Source of the DNA: Wenzhouxiangella sp. AB-CW3
GTDB lineage: Bacteria > Pseudomonadota > Gammaproteobacteria > Xanthomonadales > Wenzhouxiangellaceae
DNA: 64,000 nt
Direction of reading: 5' to 3'
Assembly: GCF_014725735.1 (NCBI RefSeq)
Contig: NZ_CP061368.1
Span: 2,247,225-2,311,224 of the forward strand
The notes beneath the pieces are model-generated. The model did no database searches. It was not told the origin of the DNA and saw only the letters and a list, made by a program, of their open reading frames with translations. This document shows, piece by piece, positions 18,660 to 29,182 of the stretch (within the stretch, counting starts at the first letter, position 1; every line of letters begins with the position of its first letter). A program made the translations under genes and the position numbers.

Positions 18660-20522
18660 TCAGATCGCCAGGGCCTTGACCCGCTTGCGACCACCGTAAA
18701 TCAGGCCGATGACAGCACGGGTGCCGAGAATGGCAGTGAACATGGAAGTGACAATACCCAGGCTCAGGGTCACGGCAAAGCCCTTGATCGGTCCGGTTCC
18801 GAACATGAACAGCACGATGGCCGCGATCAGCGTGGTGACGTTGGCATCGGCAATCGTCGAGAAAGCCTTCTCGTAACCGGCACGAATGGCCGCCTGTGGC
18901 GTGTTGCCGTTATTCAGCTCCTCGCGTATTCGTTCAAAGATCAGCACATTGGCGTCGACGGCCATACCAACGGTCAACACGATCCCGGCGATGCCGGGCA
19001 GGGTCAGCGTTGCCCCCAGCATCGACAGCAGCGCGACGATCAACACCAGGTTGGCCGTCAGCGCCAGGTTGGCGACCAGGCCGAACACTTTGTAATAGAA
19101 GGCCATCACGACCAGCACCAGGGCAAAGCCGATGATTACCGAGCGGAAGCCCTGATCGATGTTGTCCTGCCCCAGGCTCGGGCCGACCGTACGTTCTTCG
19201 ATGATCTGCATGGGTGCCGCCAGCGCACCGGCGCGCAGCAGCATGGCCAGCTGCGCGGCCTCGGTCGAGGAGCCCAGCCCGGTGGTCTGGAAGCGACGCC
19301 CGAAGGGCTCGCGCGTGACCGCCGCGGAAATGACCTCCTCGACACGGCGGGTGGTATGCACCTCCTCGCCATCTTCGATACGCGTCTCCGGCCGGTGCTC
19401 GATGAACACCACCGCCATGCGGTTGCCGACATTCTGGCTGGTGTGATCCAGCATGCGTCGGGCACCGACACCATCCAGCGTGACCACGACATTGGGCTGG
19501 CCGGTCTGCTGATCGAAGCCGGCGGCGGCACCGATCAGGTTGTCGCCAGAGGCAATGACCTCGCGCGACAGCAGCAGGGGTTCGCCGTTGCGATGGAAAT
19601 ACAGCCGCGATCCCGGCGGCACCCGCCCGGTACGCTGCGCCTCGTAGGGGTCATTCTGCTCATCCACGGCCCGGTACTCGACGGTGGCCGTGGCACCCAG
19701 CACTCGCTTGGCCTCGGCCGTGTCCTGGACACCGGGCAGCTGAACGACAATGCGATCCGAACCCTGCTGCTGGATGATGGGCTCGGAAACCCCCAGCTCG
19801 TTGACGCGGTTGCGCAAGGTGGTGATGTTCTGGCGCAGGGCGGTCTGCTGGAGTTCATCCAGATACTCTTCGTCGATGGTGGCGCGGACGTTGAAGGTGT
19901 TGGTTGCGTCACGGGCTTCGAGTTCCAGCTCGTCGATCTCGCGGCCGATGGCCTGCATGGCCGCATCCCGGTCCTCCGCGGAACGCAGCTCCGCCACGAC
20001 GGCATTGCGATCAACCCGCACCGAGCGATAGCGAATGCCGGCATCGCGCAGGATGTTTCTCAGATCGCTGACATAGCGTTCAAGCTGCTGCTCGCGGGCC
20101 GAATCCATGTCGACCTGCATGAGGAAGTGCACCCCGCCCTGCAGGTCCAGCCCCAACACCATGGGCTCGGCGCCCAGCGGCGCCAGCCAGAGCGGAGTTG
20201 CCGGTGCCAGGTTGAGTGCCACGACATAATCTTCGTCACTCAGATCCTCACGCAGCACATCGGCGGCGCGCAACTGACGGTCGGTGTTCTCGAACCGCAC
20301 GAGAAGCCGCTGTGGTTCGAACTCGATGTGCCGGTACTCGATACCGGCAGCTTCCAGGCTGCGCTCAACCTCACCGGTCAGTTCCGGCTCGAGCTCGAAG
20401 CCGCGCATCGAGGACACCTGCACGGCCGGATCATCGCCGAAGATGTTGGGCAGGGCGTAAATGATGCCTGCAAGAATCACGATGATCAGCAGGACATACT
20501 TCCAACGGGGAGTTCGGTTCAT
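18660..20522 (-). CDS. secD: Protein translocase subunit SecD
   Basis: A 620-residue protein with an N-terminal membrane helix (about 8-25), a large periplasmic P1 head domain and a C-terminal six-helix RND-like domain. Family motifs are 'GLDLQGGVHFLMQVD' after the first helix and 'AVDANVLIFERIREELNNG' with the conserved aspartate needed for proton-driven movement. The last motif is 'FSTIADANVTTLIAAIVLF'. It lies between yajC and secF on the same strand with short gaps. A long open frame on the opposite strand is only a codon-bias shadow. Confidence 0.98.
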   Translation of the reverse strand: MNRTPRWKYVLLIIVILAGIIYALPNIFGDDPAVQVSSMRGFELEPELTGEVERSLEAAGIEYRHIEFEPQRLLVRFENTDRQLRAADVLREDLSDEDYVVALNLAPATPLWLAPLGAEPMVLGLDLQGGVHFLMQVDMDSAREQQLERYVSDLRNILRDAGIRYRSVRVDRNAVVAELRSAEDRDAAMQAIGREIDELELEARDATNTFNVRATIDEEYLDELQQTALRQNITTLRNRVNELGVSEPIIQQQGSDRIVVQLPGVQDTAEAKRVLGATATVEYRAVDEQNDPYEAQRTGRVPPGSRLYFHRNGEPLLLSREVIASGDNLIGAAAGFDQQTGQPNVVVTLDGVGARRMLDHTSQNVGNRMAVVFIEHRPETRIEDGEEVHTTRRVEEVISAAVTREPFGRRFQTTGLGSSTEAAQLAMLLRAGALAAPMQIIEERTVGPSLGQDNIDQGFRSVIIGFALVLVVMAFYYKVFGLVANLALTANLVLIVALLSMLGATLTLPGIAGIVLTVGMAVDANVLIFERIREELNNGNTPQAAIRAGYEKAFSTIADANVTTLIAAIVLFMFGTGPIKGFAVTLSLGIVTSMFTAILGTRAVIGLIYGGRKRVKALAI

Positions 20523-20578
20523 GGGATATATTTCAAAAATTCCGGGGATCGCAAGACTTCAGGCCCGCGATACTTGGA

Positions 20579-20911
20579 TCAGTGGGCGGAATCCATGGTT
20601 CCCTTCGGAACCACCTGCGCCACGGAATGTTTCTGCAACTTGATGGTGACATCCTTGTTCAGTTGCAGCGAGACAAAGCTTTCGCCAACCTCGGTGATGC
20701 GACCCAGCATGCCGCCGGCGGTCACGACTTCGTCGCCTACCGACAGGCCGGACACCAGCTCACGGTGCTGCTTGTTACGCTTCATCTGCGGCCGGATCAG
20801 CAGAAACCAGAAGATGACGACGATCAGAATCAGCGGAATCAGGCTGGCCAGCATGCTCGGTTCCTGGGCGCCTGCATCCTGGGCCATGGCACTGGCAATC
20901 AGAAAATCCAT
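20579..20911 (-). CDS. yajC: Preprotein translocase accessory subunit YajC
   Basis: A 110-residue protein with one membrane helix (about 21-39), then 'LIRPQMKRNKQH' and the cytoplasmic domain 'VSGLSVGDEVVTAGGMLGRI', which define YajC. In most gammaproteobacteria yajC directly follows tgt. Here a kinase and an ECF sigma gene lie between them, with a 108-base gap before yajC that may hold a separate promoter. Confidence 0.97.
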   Translation of the reverse strand: MDFLIASAMAQDAGAQEPSMLASLIPLILIVVIFWFLLIRPQMKRNKQHRELVSGLSVGDEVVTAGGMLGRITEVGESFVSLQLNKDVTIKLQKHSVAQVVPKGTMDSAH

Positions 20912-21019
20912 AGTTGGTTTCCTCGGGTATTCGAGTATCAGGTTATCTTGGGACGGATCGCGTCGGATCCAAACAGGCTATTATTGCACAGCCATCGTCA
21001 GCCGACCAGCCGGGACGGC

Positions 21020-21610
21020 TCAGGATGCGTGCATTTCCAGCCGCAGCCACGCCCGGGCACGCTTGAGCTCGCGATTGATGGTGCGTGACGAACAATCGCT
21101 CAACTCGGCCAGCTCGGCCGCGGAATAGCCGGCGAAATAGCTGCCGACAACCAGCTCGGCGAGCTTCGCGTCATGCTCCTGCAGCCTGTCGATGGCCTCC
21201 TCGATCACGAGCACGCGCTCGGCCTCCTCGCGAGACACCGATGCCGAGTGGTCGCTGAGTTCAACGTGTACTGCCCCCTGCCCCCGCTTTTGACTCAGCC
21301 TGGCGCGCGCATGATCGACGATCAACTGGCGCACCGTCAGGGCAGTCAGGCGCAGCAGGTGCTTGCGATTCTGTACCGCCGGGGTGTCCTTGCCGAAGAC
21401 CTTGAGAAACGCCTCATGGACCAGGATCGTGGTTTGCGGAGCCCCGCCGCTCGCGTTGCCGCGCTGAAAGTGAGCCACTCGACGCATGTCATCGTAGACC
21501 AGCGCGATGAGCTGCTCCAGTGACTCCGGTGATTGCTGGAGGCGTTCCAGCAGGTGGGTGACTTCCCCCGCATCGTCCATCTGCTGCCGGTCGGCATCAT
21601 CGCTGTTCAT
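21020..21610 (-). CDS. ECF-family RNA polymerase sigma factor, kinase-associated type (second copy)
   Basis: A 196-residue sigma factor paralogous in type to the one at 10947. It has region 2 (about 16-95) and a region-4 HTH in 'YSAAELAELSDCSSRTINRELKRARAWL'. The acidic region-2.2 motif is absent and replaced by 'QTTILVHEAFLKVFG', with threonines T60 and T61; T61 aligns with T66 of the first factor. ATG 21610 was chosen because GGAGG precedes it; a longer frame to 21643 lacks such a site. The upstream, co-directional Ser/Thr kinase, 69 bases away, is its likely activating partner. The module sits between tgt and yajC. Confidence 0.92.
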   Translation of the reverse strand: MNSDDADRQQMDDAGEVTHLLERLQQSPESLEQLIALVYDDMRRVAHFQRGNASGGAPQTTILVHEAFLKVFGKDTPAVQNRKHLLRLTALTVRQLIVDHARARLSQKRGQGAVHVELSDHSASVSREEAERVLVIEEAIDRLQEHDAKLAELVVGSYFAGYSAAELAELSDCSSRTINRELKRARAWLRLEMHAS

Positions 21611-21679
21611 GGTCAACCCTCCTTCCGTTCGGCAAACCCGCACCGTGCCCTGCCGGGGCCCTGTCCGAGTGCAGCCGAA

Positions 21680-24298
21680 TCAATTGCCCCGGCCCGCGAG
21701 TGCCTCCCACTCGCGGCGGCTCCGATCATGACCGGCGCCGGGTGCGGCATCGTCCCACACGCTGTAGAGATCGACCACATGCTCGGCGATTTCCCCGGTC
21801 AGCGAGTGATCCTTTCCCAGCGCTTCTGAAAGGATATCGTATGACTCGAGCAGCAAGGACTCAGCCTGGCCGAATTCTTCCAACTCGAGCAACGTTTTGC
21901 CGTAGTTGGCCGCAAACATGCCGACATGCCAGTGCCCGGGCTGCAGCACCTGGCGACCCACTTCGAGCAACCTGGCGCCCAACGCTTCGGCCTCGTCAAG
22001 ATGCCCGGTCTCGCGCAACGCCCAGGCAGCATTATGCGTCGAGTTCAGGGTATTGGGATGCATGTCGCCCAGTATGCGGCGATTGCCCTCCATTGACCGC
22101 CGGTAGTAATCCACCGCCTCTTCGACACGGCCCTGCCGGTCGAGCAGCGCACCGATATTGTTGATGATGTCCAGCGTTGACGGATGGTCCTCACCCCGCA
22201 CCTCAAGGCTGCGCTCCAGCGCCTCCTGGTAATAGCGCTCGGCCTTGGCGTACTCTTCCATGTGGCGCATCAGCACGCCCATGTTGTTGATGGACATCAG
22301 GGTAGCGCGACTGGTGTTGCCCAGCACCTGTCGCCTGCCCTCCAGCGACTGACGCATGTAAGGCTCAGCCTCTTCAAGCCGCCCCATGGCCACCAGCAGC
22401 ACCCCCATGCTGCCCTTGGAAGACAGGGTTTTCGGGTGATCCTCGCCCAGCACGCGCAGCCGGCCTTGCAGCGCCTGGCGGTAGGCCTCTTCAGCCTCCT
22501 CAAAACGCCCTTTCTGTCGCAGCGTGGCCCCCATCTCCTGGAACGAATCGAGGGTATCGGGATGGTCCTCACCGAGCTCCCGCTGCCGCGCTTCCAACAC
22601 CTTCCCGGTCAGCTTTTCGGCATCGGCCAGATCGCCCTGCTCCCGAAGCAGGCGCGCCTTGCTGCCCAGCGAATCCAGTGTGGCCGGATGCTTCGCACCC
22701 AACACCTTCCGGCGAACTTCCAGCGCTTCCTTTTGCAAGGGCCAGGCGCGGTCGATCAGCGCCAGCGAACGCAAGGTGCTGGCAACGGCCTGCAGCAGCC
22801 GCGCCCGGATCAGTGGCTGATCGGAGAACTGGGAATCGATTCCCCGAACCGCCTCTTCCAGCACGATCTCGTCGAGCCAGTTCAGTGCCAGGCCGGTGAA
22901 ATCGACCTCGCCGAGCAGGCGTTCGAACTCCGGCGGGACCGGGGCGTCGGCCGACTCAACCCGGTCCGGCCCGGGCAGCCCGCCTCGACTTTCCTCCACG
23001 AGGCTTTCGCGCAGGCGGACACCCATCAGCGCGGTATCGATCTGTCCAAGCTGCTGTTCGTGAAACTGCGCCACCTGCTCAAGCTCGTCCAGGTGCCGCT
23101 CGGCACGCTCGCGCTCGGCTTCTGCCTGCAGATAGAGCAGGGTCGATGAAATGACGCCGGTCACCAGCGCCAGCACGACCGCCGCCATTGCGCCAAAAGC
23201 CAGGGTGTTGCGGCGCGCATACTTGAGTATCCGTACCGGCAGTGAGGGCGGCAGCGCCAGAAGCGGATGATGCCCCAGGTAATTCTCGACATCGGTCGCC
23301 AGCGCCTGGGCCGAGGCATAGCGCTGCTCGGGATCCTCGGCGCAGGCCATGGCGACCATGGCCTCCAGCTCCCGCGCGCGACTCCCGGAAAGATCCGCGA
23401 CCTTTTCAAGCTCAGCGTCTTCGTCGGGAGCACGGCCATACAGCAACCATGACAGGAGCGCACCAAGCGACCAGATGTCGCTGCGCGTGGTGACCGCTTC
23501 ACCCTTGAGCTGTTCGGGCGCGGCATAGCCCGGGGTGGCGCCGCGCAGGGGGGCAGAAGTTTCTCCATGATCGCTCAGCAGGGAGGCGACGCCAAAATCC
23601 ATGAGCTTGACCTGGCCGTCTGCCCGCATGCGGACATTCCCGGGCTTGATATCGCCGTGAACCACGAGCCGCTGATGGGCATGTGAAACGGCGGCCACGA
23701 CATTTCTGAATACCTTAAGCCGCTGCCTCACATCGGGCCGGTGCTCACGAAGCCAGTGCTCGAGATCCGCCCCCTCGACCCACTCCATAACCACGAACGG
23801 CGCCCCATCTTGGGCAATGCCGGCATCGACCAGGGATGTGATGGCCGGATGATCCAGGCGGGCCAGCAGGCGGCATTCTCGCTTCAGGTGCTCGGAAAGC
23901 CCCGGGCGAGGCGAGGCAATCAGCTTGATGGCCACCTCTTTTTCAAACGCACCGTCGGCGCGCTCTCCACGGTAGACCCGGCCCATACCGCCGACACCCA
24001 CCTCTTCCAGAACCCGCCATGGGCCCAGCAGAGCCCCCGGAACCTGCGAGGCCGGCTCGACCGCCTCGCGGCGAGCTTCCACGGCACTGGCAGCCAGAGA
24101 CTCCGGCACCTGTTCCGCGAGAGTCGCATCCGACTCGCTGGCCTGCACCATCACCTCGAACCAACGCCCCAGTCTTGGCCAGCGCTTGCGGCACTCGGCC
24201 CGGAACCTGTTGCGGTCCGGCTGGCCATCGAGTTCCAGGTATTGATCCAGCAGCCGATTCAGCGCCCGGCGTCGAATTCTGGTCAGGCGGTGCTCCAT
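21680..24298 (-). CDS. Transmembrane Ser/Thr kinase with kinesin-light-chain-like TPR array
   Basis: An 872-residue kinase. Domain order is a helical N-terminus (1-90), kinase domain (about 93-340; P-loop GVGGMG 101-106, K125, catalytic loop HGDIKPGN with D216, DFG 234-236, AAPEQ), a membrane helix (about 366-390), a short coiled coil, and about seven 42-residue TPRs. The TPRs share the 'LGEDHPxTL' spacer of kinesin-light-chain-type repeats. The catalytic HRD arginine is glycine (HGD), making it a non-RD kinase unlike the one at 11542. The ATG at 24298 has AGG upstream. It precedes an ECF sigma gene on the same strand, and the two likely form a phospho-activation module. The TPR region may sense an envelope ligand. 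Confidence 0.92.
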   Translation of the reverse strand: MEHRLTRIRRRALNRLLDQYLELDGQPDRNRFRAECRKRWPRLGRWFEVMVQASESDATLAEQVPESLAASAVEARREAVEPASQVPGALLGPWRVLEEVGVGGMGRVYRGERADGAFEKEVAIKLIASPRPGLSEHLKRECRLLARLDHPAITSLVDAGIAQDGAPFVVMEWVEGADLEHWLREHRPDVRQRLKVFRNVVAAVSHAHQRLVVHGDIKPGNVRMRADGQVKLMDFGVASLLSDHGETSAPLRGATPGYAAPEQLKGEAVTTRSDIWSLGALLSWLLYGRAPDEDAELEKVADLSGSRARELEAMVAMACAEDPEQRYASAQALATDVENYLGHHPLLALPPSLPVRILKYARRNTLAFGAMAAVVLALVTGVISSTLLYLQAEAERERAERHLDELEQVAQFHEQQLGQIDTALMGVRLRESLVEESRGGLPGPDRVESADAPVPPEFERLLGEVDFTGLALNWLDEIVLEEAVRGIDSQFSDQPLIRARLLQAVASTLRSLALIDRAWPLQKEALEVRRKVLGAKHPATLDSLGSKARLLREQGDLADAEKLTGKVLEARQRELGEDHPDTLDSFQEMGATLRQKGRFEEAEEAYRQALQGRLRVLGEDHPKTLSSKGSMGVLLVAMGRLEEAEPYMRQSLEGRRQVLGNTSRATLMSINNMGVLMRHMEEYAKAERYYQEALERSLEVRGEDHPSTLDIINNIGALLDRQGRVEEAVDYYRRSMEGNRRILGDMHPNTLNSTHNAAWALRETGHLDEAEALGARLLEVGRQVLQPGHWHVGMFAANYGKTLLELEEFGQAESLLLESYDILSEALGKDHSLTGEIAEHVVDLYSVWDDAAPGAGHDRSRREWEALAGRGN

Positions 24299-24412
24299 CT
24301 GATGACCTGCACGTTCTCCCTGCAAGCAACTCTACGCGCGCCGCGCTTATGTCGCAAATGTCGTGCTCATCCTTGGCAATGACACCGGGTCGTTCAAGGA
24401 TCTGGTCCCTTT

Positions 24413-24431
24413 CTCCCGGCCTGTCCGGGAG
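24413..24431. other. Stable hairpin between tgt and the kinase gene
   Basis: CTCCCGG-CCTGT-CCGGGAG forms a 7-bp GC-rich stem about 40 bases past the tgt stop. On the minus strand it is followed by AAAGGG rather than a T-run. It could therefore attenuate or stabilise a transcript but is not a standard terminator. Nothing else was recognised in 24299-24468. Confidence 0.4.
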
Positions 24432-24468
24432 GTGCTTGCTGTCAATCCGGCACGATTACAGACCGAGT

Positions 24469-25724
<1,256 letters not shown>

Positions 25725-25730
25725 CCCCCA

Positions 25731-26750
25731 TCACCCCAAAAACATCGCATCCCCATAACTGAAAAACCGATACTCCCGGTCAATCGCATGCCGATACGCC
25801 GCCAGCACGTTCTCACGTCCGGCAAAGGCGCTGACCAGCATCAGCAGCGTTGATCCGGGCAGGTGGAAATTGGTCACCATGGCATCGACCACGCGAAAAC
25901 GGTATCCGGGGTGGATGAACAGCCGGCTATCACCCGAGAACGTTTCGATGTCTCCCGAGGCAACGGCCGTTTCCAGCGAGCGAACGGCCGTGGTTCCCAC
26001 TGCCACGACCCGGCTTCCACGTGCCCGAGCAGCCCGCACCTGGCTGACCAGGGCGTCGTCGACTTCAAGCCATTCGGCATGCATGCGATGGTCTTCGACA
26101 TGCTCGACCCGAACCGGTTGAAAGGTGCCGGCACCCACATGCAGGGTACACCAGGCCATCTCGACGCCCTGCGCCCGCAGTCGCTCCATCATTGCATCGT
26201 CGAAGTGCAACCCGGCAGTCGGCGCGGCGACGGCTCCGGGCACGCGTGCGTAGACTGTCTGGTAGCGACTTTCGTCCAGCGCCTCATCGGCGCGCGAGAT
26301 ATAGGGCGGCAATGGCATGTGCCCGGCCTGTTCGAGCAGTTGGGTCCAGTCCGGACCGGACAGGACCTCCACCACCCAAAACGTGTCCTGCTGTTCAACG
26401 ACCACCAGCTCGGCCAGGTCGGCAACCTGGAGCCGAGTGCCATCGGCGACTCTACGGTTGGCGCGAAGCTGGACGAGTGCCCGGCGGGATGAAAGCATGC
26501 GTTCAAGCATGACCTCGACCCGCCCGCCGCTGCTCTTGCGTGCATGGAGCCGCGCCGGCACAACGCGGGTGTTGTTGAACACCAGCAGGTCTCCCGCCGA
26601 CAGCAGCTCCGGCAGGTCGGTGAACTGTCGATCGTGGCAGCGACCGGTGTTGCGTTCGAGATGCAGCAGGCGACTGGCCGAGCGTTGCGACAGCGGGTAC
26701 TGAGCAATCAGATGCTCGGGCAGATCAAAATGAAAATCGGATACCTTCAT
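25731..26750 (-). CDS. queA: S-adenosylmethionine:tRNA ribosyltransferase-isomerase
   Basis: Transfers and isomerises the ribosyl part of SAM onto preQ1-tRNA to form epoxyqueuosine. The 339-residue length is usual. Motifs are 'DFHFDLPEHLIAQYPL' at the N-terminus, 'LLVFNNTRVVPARL', 'APTAGLHFDDAMMERL' and the C-terminal 'FHLPGSTLLMLVSAFAG'. ATG 26750 begins exactly at the conserved MKVSDF start; the longer frame to 27014 overlaps the divergent gene. It is the first gene of the minus-strand run through tgt. Confidence 0.98.
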   Translation of the reverse strand: MKVSDFHFDLPEHLIAQYPLSQRSASRLLHLERNTGRCHDRQFTDLPELLSAGDLLVFNNTRVVPARLHARKSSGGRVEVMLERMLSSRRALVQLRANRRVADGTRLQVADLAELVVVEQQDTFWVVEVLSGPDWTQLLEQAGHMPLPPYISRADEALDESRYQTVYARVPGAVAAPTAGLHFDDAMMERLRAQGVEMAWCTLHVGAGTFQPVRVEHVEDHRMHAEWLEVDDALVSQVRAARARGSRVVAVGTTAVRSLETAVASGDIETFSGDSRLFIHPGYRFRVVDAMVTNFHLPGSTLLMLVSAFAGRENVLAAYRHAIDREYRFFSYGDAMFLG

Positions 26751-26862
26751 GAAGGCGCTGCGTTGGGAACTGGCGCAATTGTACTTGCTGACCGTCCGGT
26801 TTTCGGACTGCCACCATCCCTGTATCATGCCCTCAGGCGCCGAATCCGACCATTCCCTCCCG

Positions 26863-27564
26863 ATGAGCCCCAACCGCCTTGCCCTGACCATCTGCCTGAT
26901 GCTGGCCCTGATTTTCATCGCGACCGTGCTCGCGCTGCTGGGCCCGAACTCGCAATGGCTGATGGAATTGCTGGCCGCCATCGAGCAGGGCAAGCGCGAA
27001 CACCGGCTGGCCATGCTGATGGTCTACATCGCCGCGTTCGCGCTGCTGGCTACCCTGACCCTGCCGGTGGGCACGCTGTTCTGCCTGGCCGCCGGGTACC
27101 TGTTCGGCATTGTTCAGGGCTTTCTGGCCGCCCTGATTGGTGCGCTGCTGGCCGCCGCCCTGACCTTTATTCTGATGCGGCATTTTGGTGGCAGGCGATT
27201 GCGTGCACAGATGGACTACAGTCGGATGGCTCCCTGGCTGCGGGCACTGGAACGGGATGCAACCTGGTACCTGGTGTTGCTGCGCATCGTTCCGGTCGCC
27301 CCTTACTTTGCCGTCAACGCGGCCGCCGCAGTGACCCGCATCGGCCTGCTGCATTTTATCGCGGCCACCGCAGCCGGCCTGGTGCCGATCACCCTGGTCT
27401 ATGCGGCGGTGGGCGCCGGACTGGGCTCGCTGGTGGAGGCCCGCACCATGCTTGGCCCCGGCCTGCTCATGCGCCCGGAAATCGGGCTGCCCCTGCTGGG
27501 ACTGGTTGCGCTGATCATGGCCGGCTGGCTTGCCCGTCGTCGTCTGACGCCCCCGCCAGCCTGA
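26863..27564 (+). CDS. TVP38/TMEM64-type VTT-domain membrane protein
   Basis: A 233-residue membrane protein with about six hydrophobic segments. The VTT (DedA/SNARE-associated) core runs 'LPVGTLFCLAAGYLFG' to 'LVLLRIVPVAPYFAVNAAAAVT', with the conserved arginine and Pro-Phe/Tyr-Asn elements of the TVP38 family. Relatives are implicated in lipid scrambling and membrane homeostasis; the function here is not established. The ATG at 26863 gives the best N-terminus; an in-frame ATG at 26827 is possible. It is divergent from queA. Its last 50 bases overlap the end of the convergent glycosyltransferase gene. Confidence 0.85.
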   Translation: MSPNRLALTICLMLALIFIATVLALLGPNSQWLMELLAAIEQGKREHRLAMLMVYIAAFALLATLTLPVGTLFCLAAGYLFGIVQGFLAALIGALLAAALTFILMRHFGGRRLRAQMDYSRMAPWLRALERDATWYLVLLRIVPVAPYFAVNAAAAVTRIGLLHFIAATAAGLVPITLVYAAVGAGLGSLVEARTMLGPGLLMRPEIGLPLLGLVALIMAGWLARRRLTPPPA

Positions 27565-29182
27565 AGACCACGTGTCGATCATCCTCGAACCAGGGGGATC
27601 CAAACCGGTCACGGAAGGCATCAACACATTCATCGACGGGTGGCAATGGCCGCACGGGCTCGAAGGCCGGTTCCAGGTGGAAGACCACGAAGCGATGCCG
27701 GGCCTTTTCGGGATGGGCTGCCAACTCGGAGAGGTGCACAAATCGTGGCAGCTTGATCCGGTCACGATCGGACAGGGGCACCTCTCCCCAGGTCCAGTCG
27801 GTGCACAGACCGGAGATCATTCCGATACGCACGGGTCGCCCGTGAACCTGCTGATACTCTCCCAACGGACTCATCGTGGTCTCGAAATGCCACGGCGCCT
27901 CGATCACTTCCCAGCGGCCATCGGCCGCCGCGATGTCGCGATAGAACTCCGGCACGGGCAATTCTTCGAGAAAAGCGAAAGGTGTGCGTTCGGCGTTGTA
28001 GTCGAACTGGTGCCGGGTGGCGTTGGTGAACTGGTTGATACTCCCGTAGAGCTTGGGCAAGGGACCACTTAGATAGAGCACCGAGCCGAGCAGCAAACCG
28101 GCGACCACTGGCATCGCCGGCCGTGCCCGGGCCAGGGTTCCGACCGGCAGCAGGGAGGCCAGCCGGACCGTACCCACGGCCACCAGCGCCAGCAGCATGG
28201 GAAGGACCACGGCGTTGTAGCGGACAAACACCAGCGCATGGTGTATCCATGCCGGGCGCAGGACCGTGATGACCATCACCGAGGCCGCCAGCAACCAGCA
28301 CCAGTAAAGCACAAACCCACGGTCTCGACCCCACAAGCGCCATCCGCCCAGCAAGACCAGGGCCAGCATGCCGATGGCCACAAGCGGCTGCACGCTGCCG
28401 ACCAGGAGCTCCCAGGAACGCAACAGGGTCTCGACAGTGATCTGGTCCACCCCCGCCTTCTCGCCGATGGCCTGCGGCGTGGTCAGCAGCGGTGGCAGGA
28501 TCAGCGCACTACAGGCAGCCACCGTCGTGATGCCTGTCGCCAGCAAGACCAGCAGCGGCTGCACGCGACCGTGGCGCCACCAGTGTCCCAGCCCCGCAAG
28601 ACCAAACCAGGTCAGGGCCGCTCCAACGAACACGGCAGTCAGCGCATGCAGCCAGGCCGACAGCACCGCTGCCGGCACGAACAGCAGCAGCCAGCGTCGA
28701 TCCTCTTCATGCCACCAGCGCCACAGGGCCACGATGGCAACAAACCCCAGCAGGATCACCAGCGCATAGGGCCGAACCTGCCGGGAAAAGTGGATAAGCA
28801 GTGGCGACAGCGCGATCAGCAGCCCCAGCAGACAGCGTTCGCGACCATCCAGCCAGGGGCGCAGCAAGGCGGGCACCAGCACGACAGCCAGCAGACCGGA
28901 CAACAATGGCAATGCCCGCATGTGCCATTCATGCAGCCCGATGCTTTCATACAGCGCGTTGAACAGCAAGGTCAGTGGAATGCTGTAATCGGCAAGCCCG
29001 AAAGACAGCGCAATCGAGCGCCAGTCGGCCTCCATCAGCCGGTGCAGCGCATGCCATTCATCGTCGAGCAGGAGCTGCAGATGCAACTGCCACAAACGCA
29101 GCCACAGCGCAATGCCCACCACGGCGATCCAGCAGACCAGCCGCCATCGATCGGCCGGCAACGCGGACCAGGGCCAGTTCAT
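27515..29182 (-). CDS. GT-C-fold membrane glycosyltransferase (family 39-like)
   Basis: A 555-residue polytopic protein with about ten membrane helices and a soluble C-terminal domain of some 180 residues. The acidic loop after helix 1, 'LLLDDEWHALHRL', holds the DDE-type motif of GT-C enzymes, which use polyprenyl-phosphate sugar donors on the periplasmic face. The start overlaps the stop of a family-2 glycosyltransferase by four bases (ATGA). The pair therefore probably works together: the GT2 enzyme charges the lipid carrier and this enzyme transfers the sugar. The acceptor is unknown. Confidence 0.8.
   Translation of the reverse strand: MNWPWSALPADRWRLVCWIAVVGIALWLRLWQLHLQLLLDDEWHALHRLMEADWRSIALSFGLADYSIPLTLLFNALYESIGLHEWHMRALPLLSGLLAVVLVPALLRPWLDGRERCLLGLLIALSPLLIHFSRQVRPYALVILLGFVAIVALWRWWHEEDRRWLLLFVPAAVLSAWLHALTAVFVGAALTWFGLAGLGHWWRHGRVQPLLVLLATGITTVAACSALILPPLLTTPQAIGEKAGVDQITVETLLRSWELLVGSVQPLVAIGMLALVLLGGWRLWGRDRGFVLYWCWLLAASVMVITVLRPAWIHHALVFVRYNAVVLPMLLALVAVGTVRLASLLPVGTLARARPAMPVVAGLLLGSVLYLSGPLPKLYGSINQFTNATRHQFDYNAERTPFAFLEELPVPEFYRDIAAADGRWEVIEAPWHFETTMSPLGEYQQVHGRPVRIGMISGLCTDWTWGEVPLSDRDRIKLPRFVHLSELAAHPEKARHRFVVFHLEPAFEPVRPLPPVDECVDAFRDRFGSPWFEDDRHVVFRLAGASDDDGQASRP

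Noticed and set aside
17445-21128. A 1227-codon open frame on the plus strand opposite secF, secD and yajC
   Set aside because: The minus strand encodes clear SecF, SecD and YajC. The plus-strand translation is rich in R, H, Q and G with no domain, as expected from antisense reading of GC-biased codons.
24413-24431. Terminator after tgt
   Set aside because: The stem is strong but no U-run follows on the minus strand; listed as a hairpin only.
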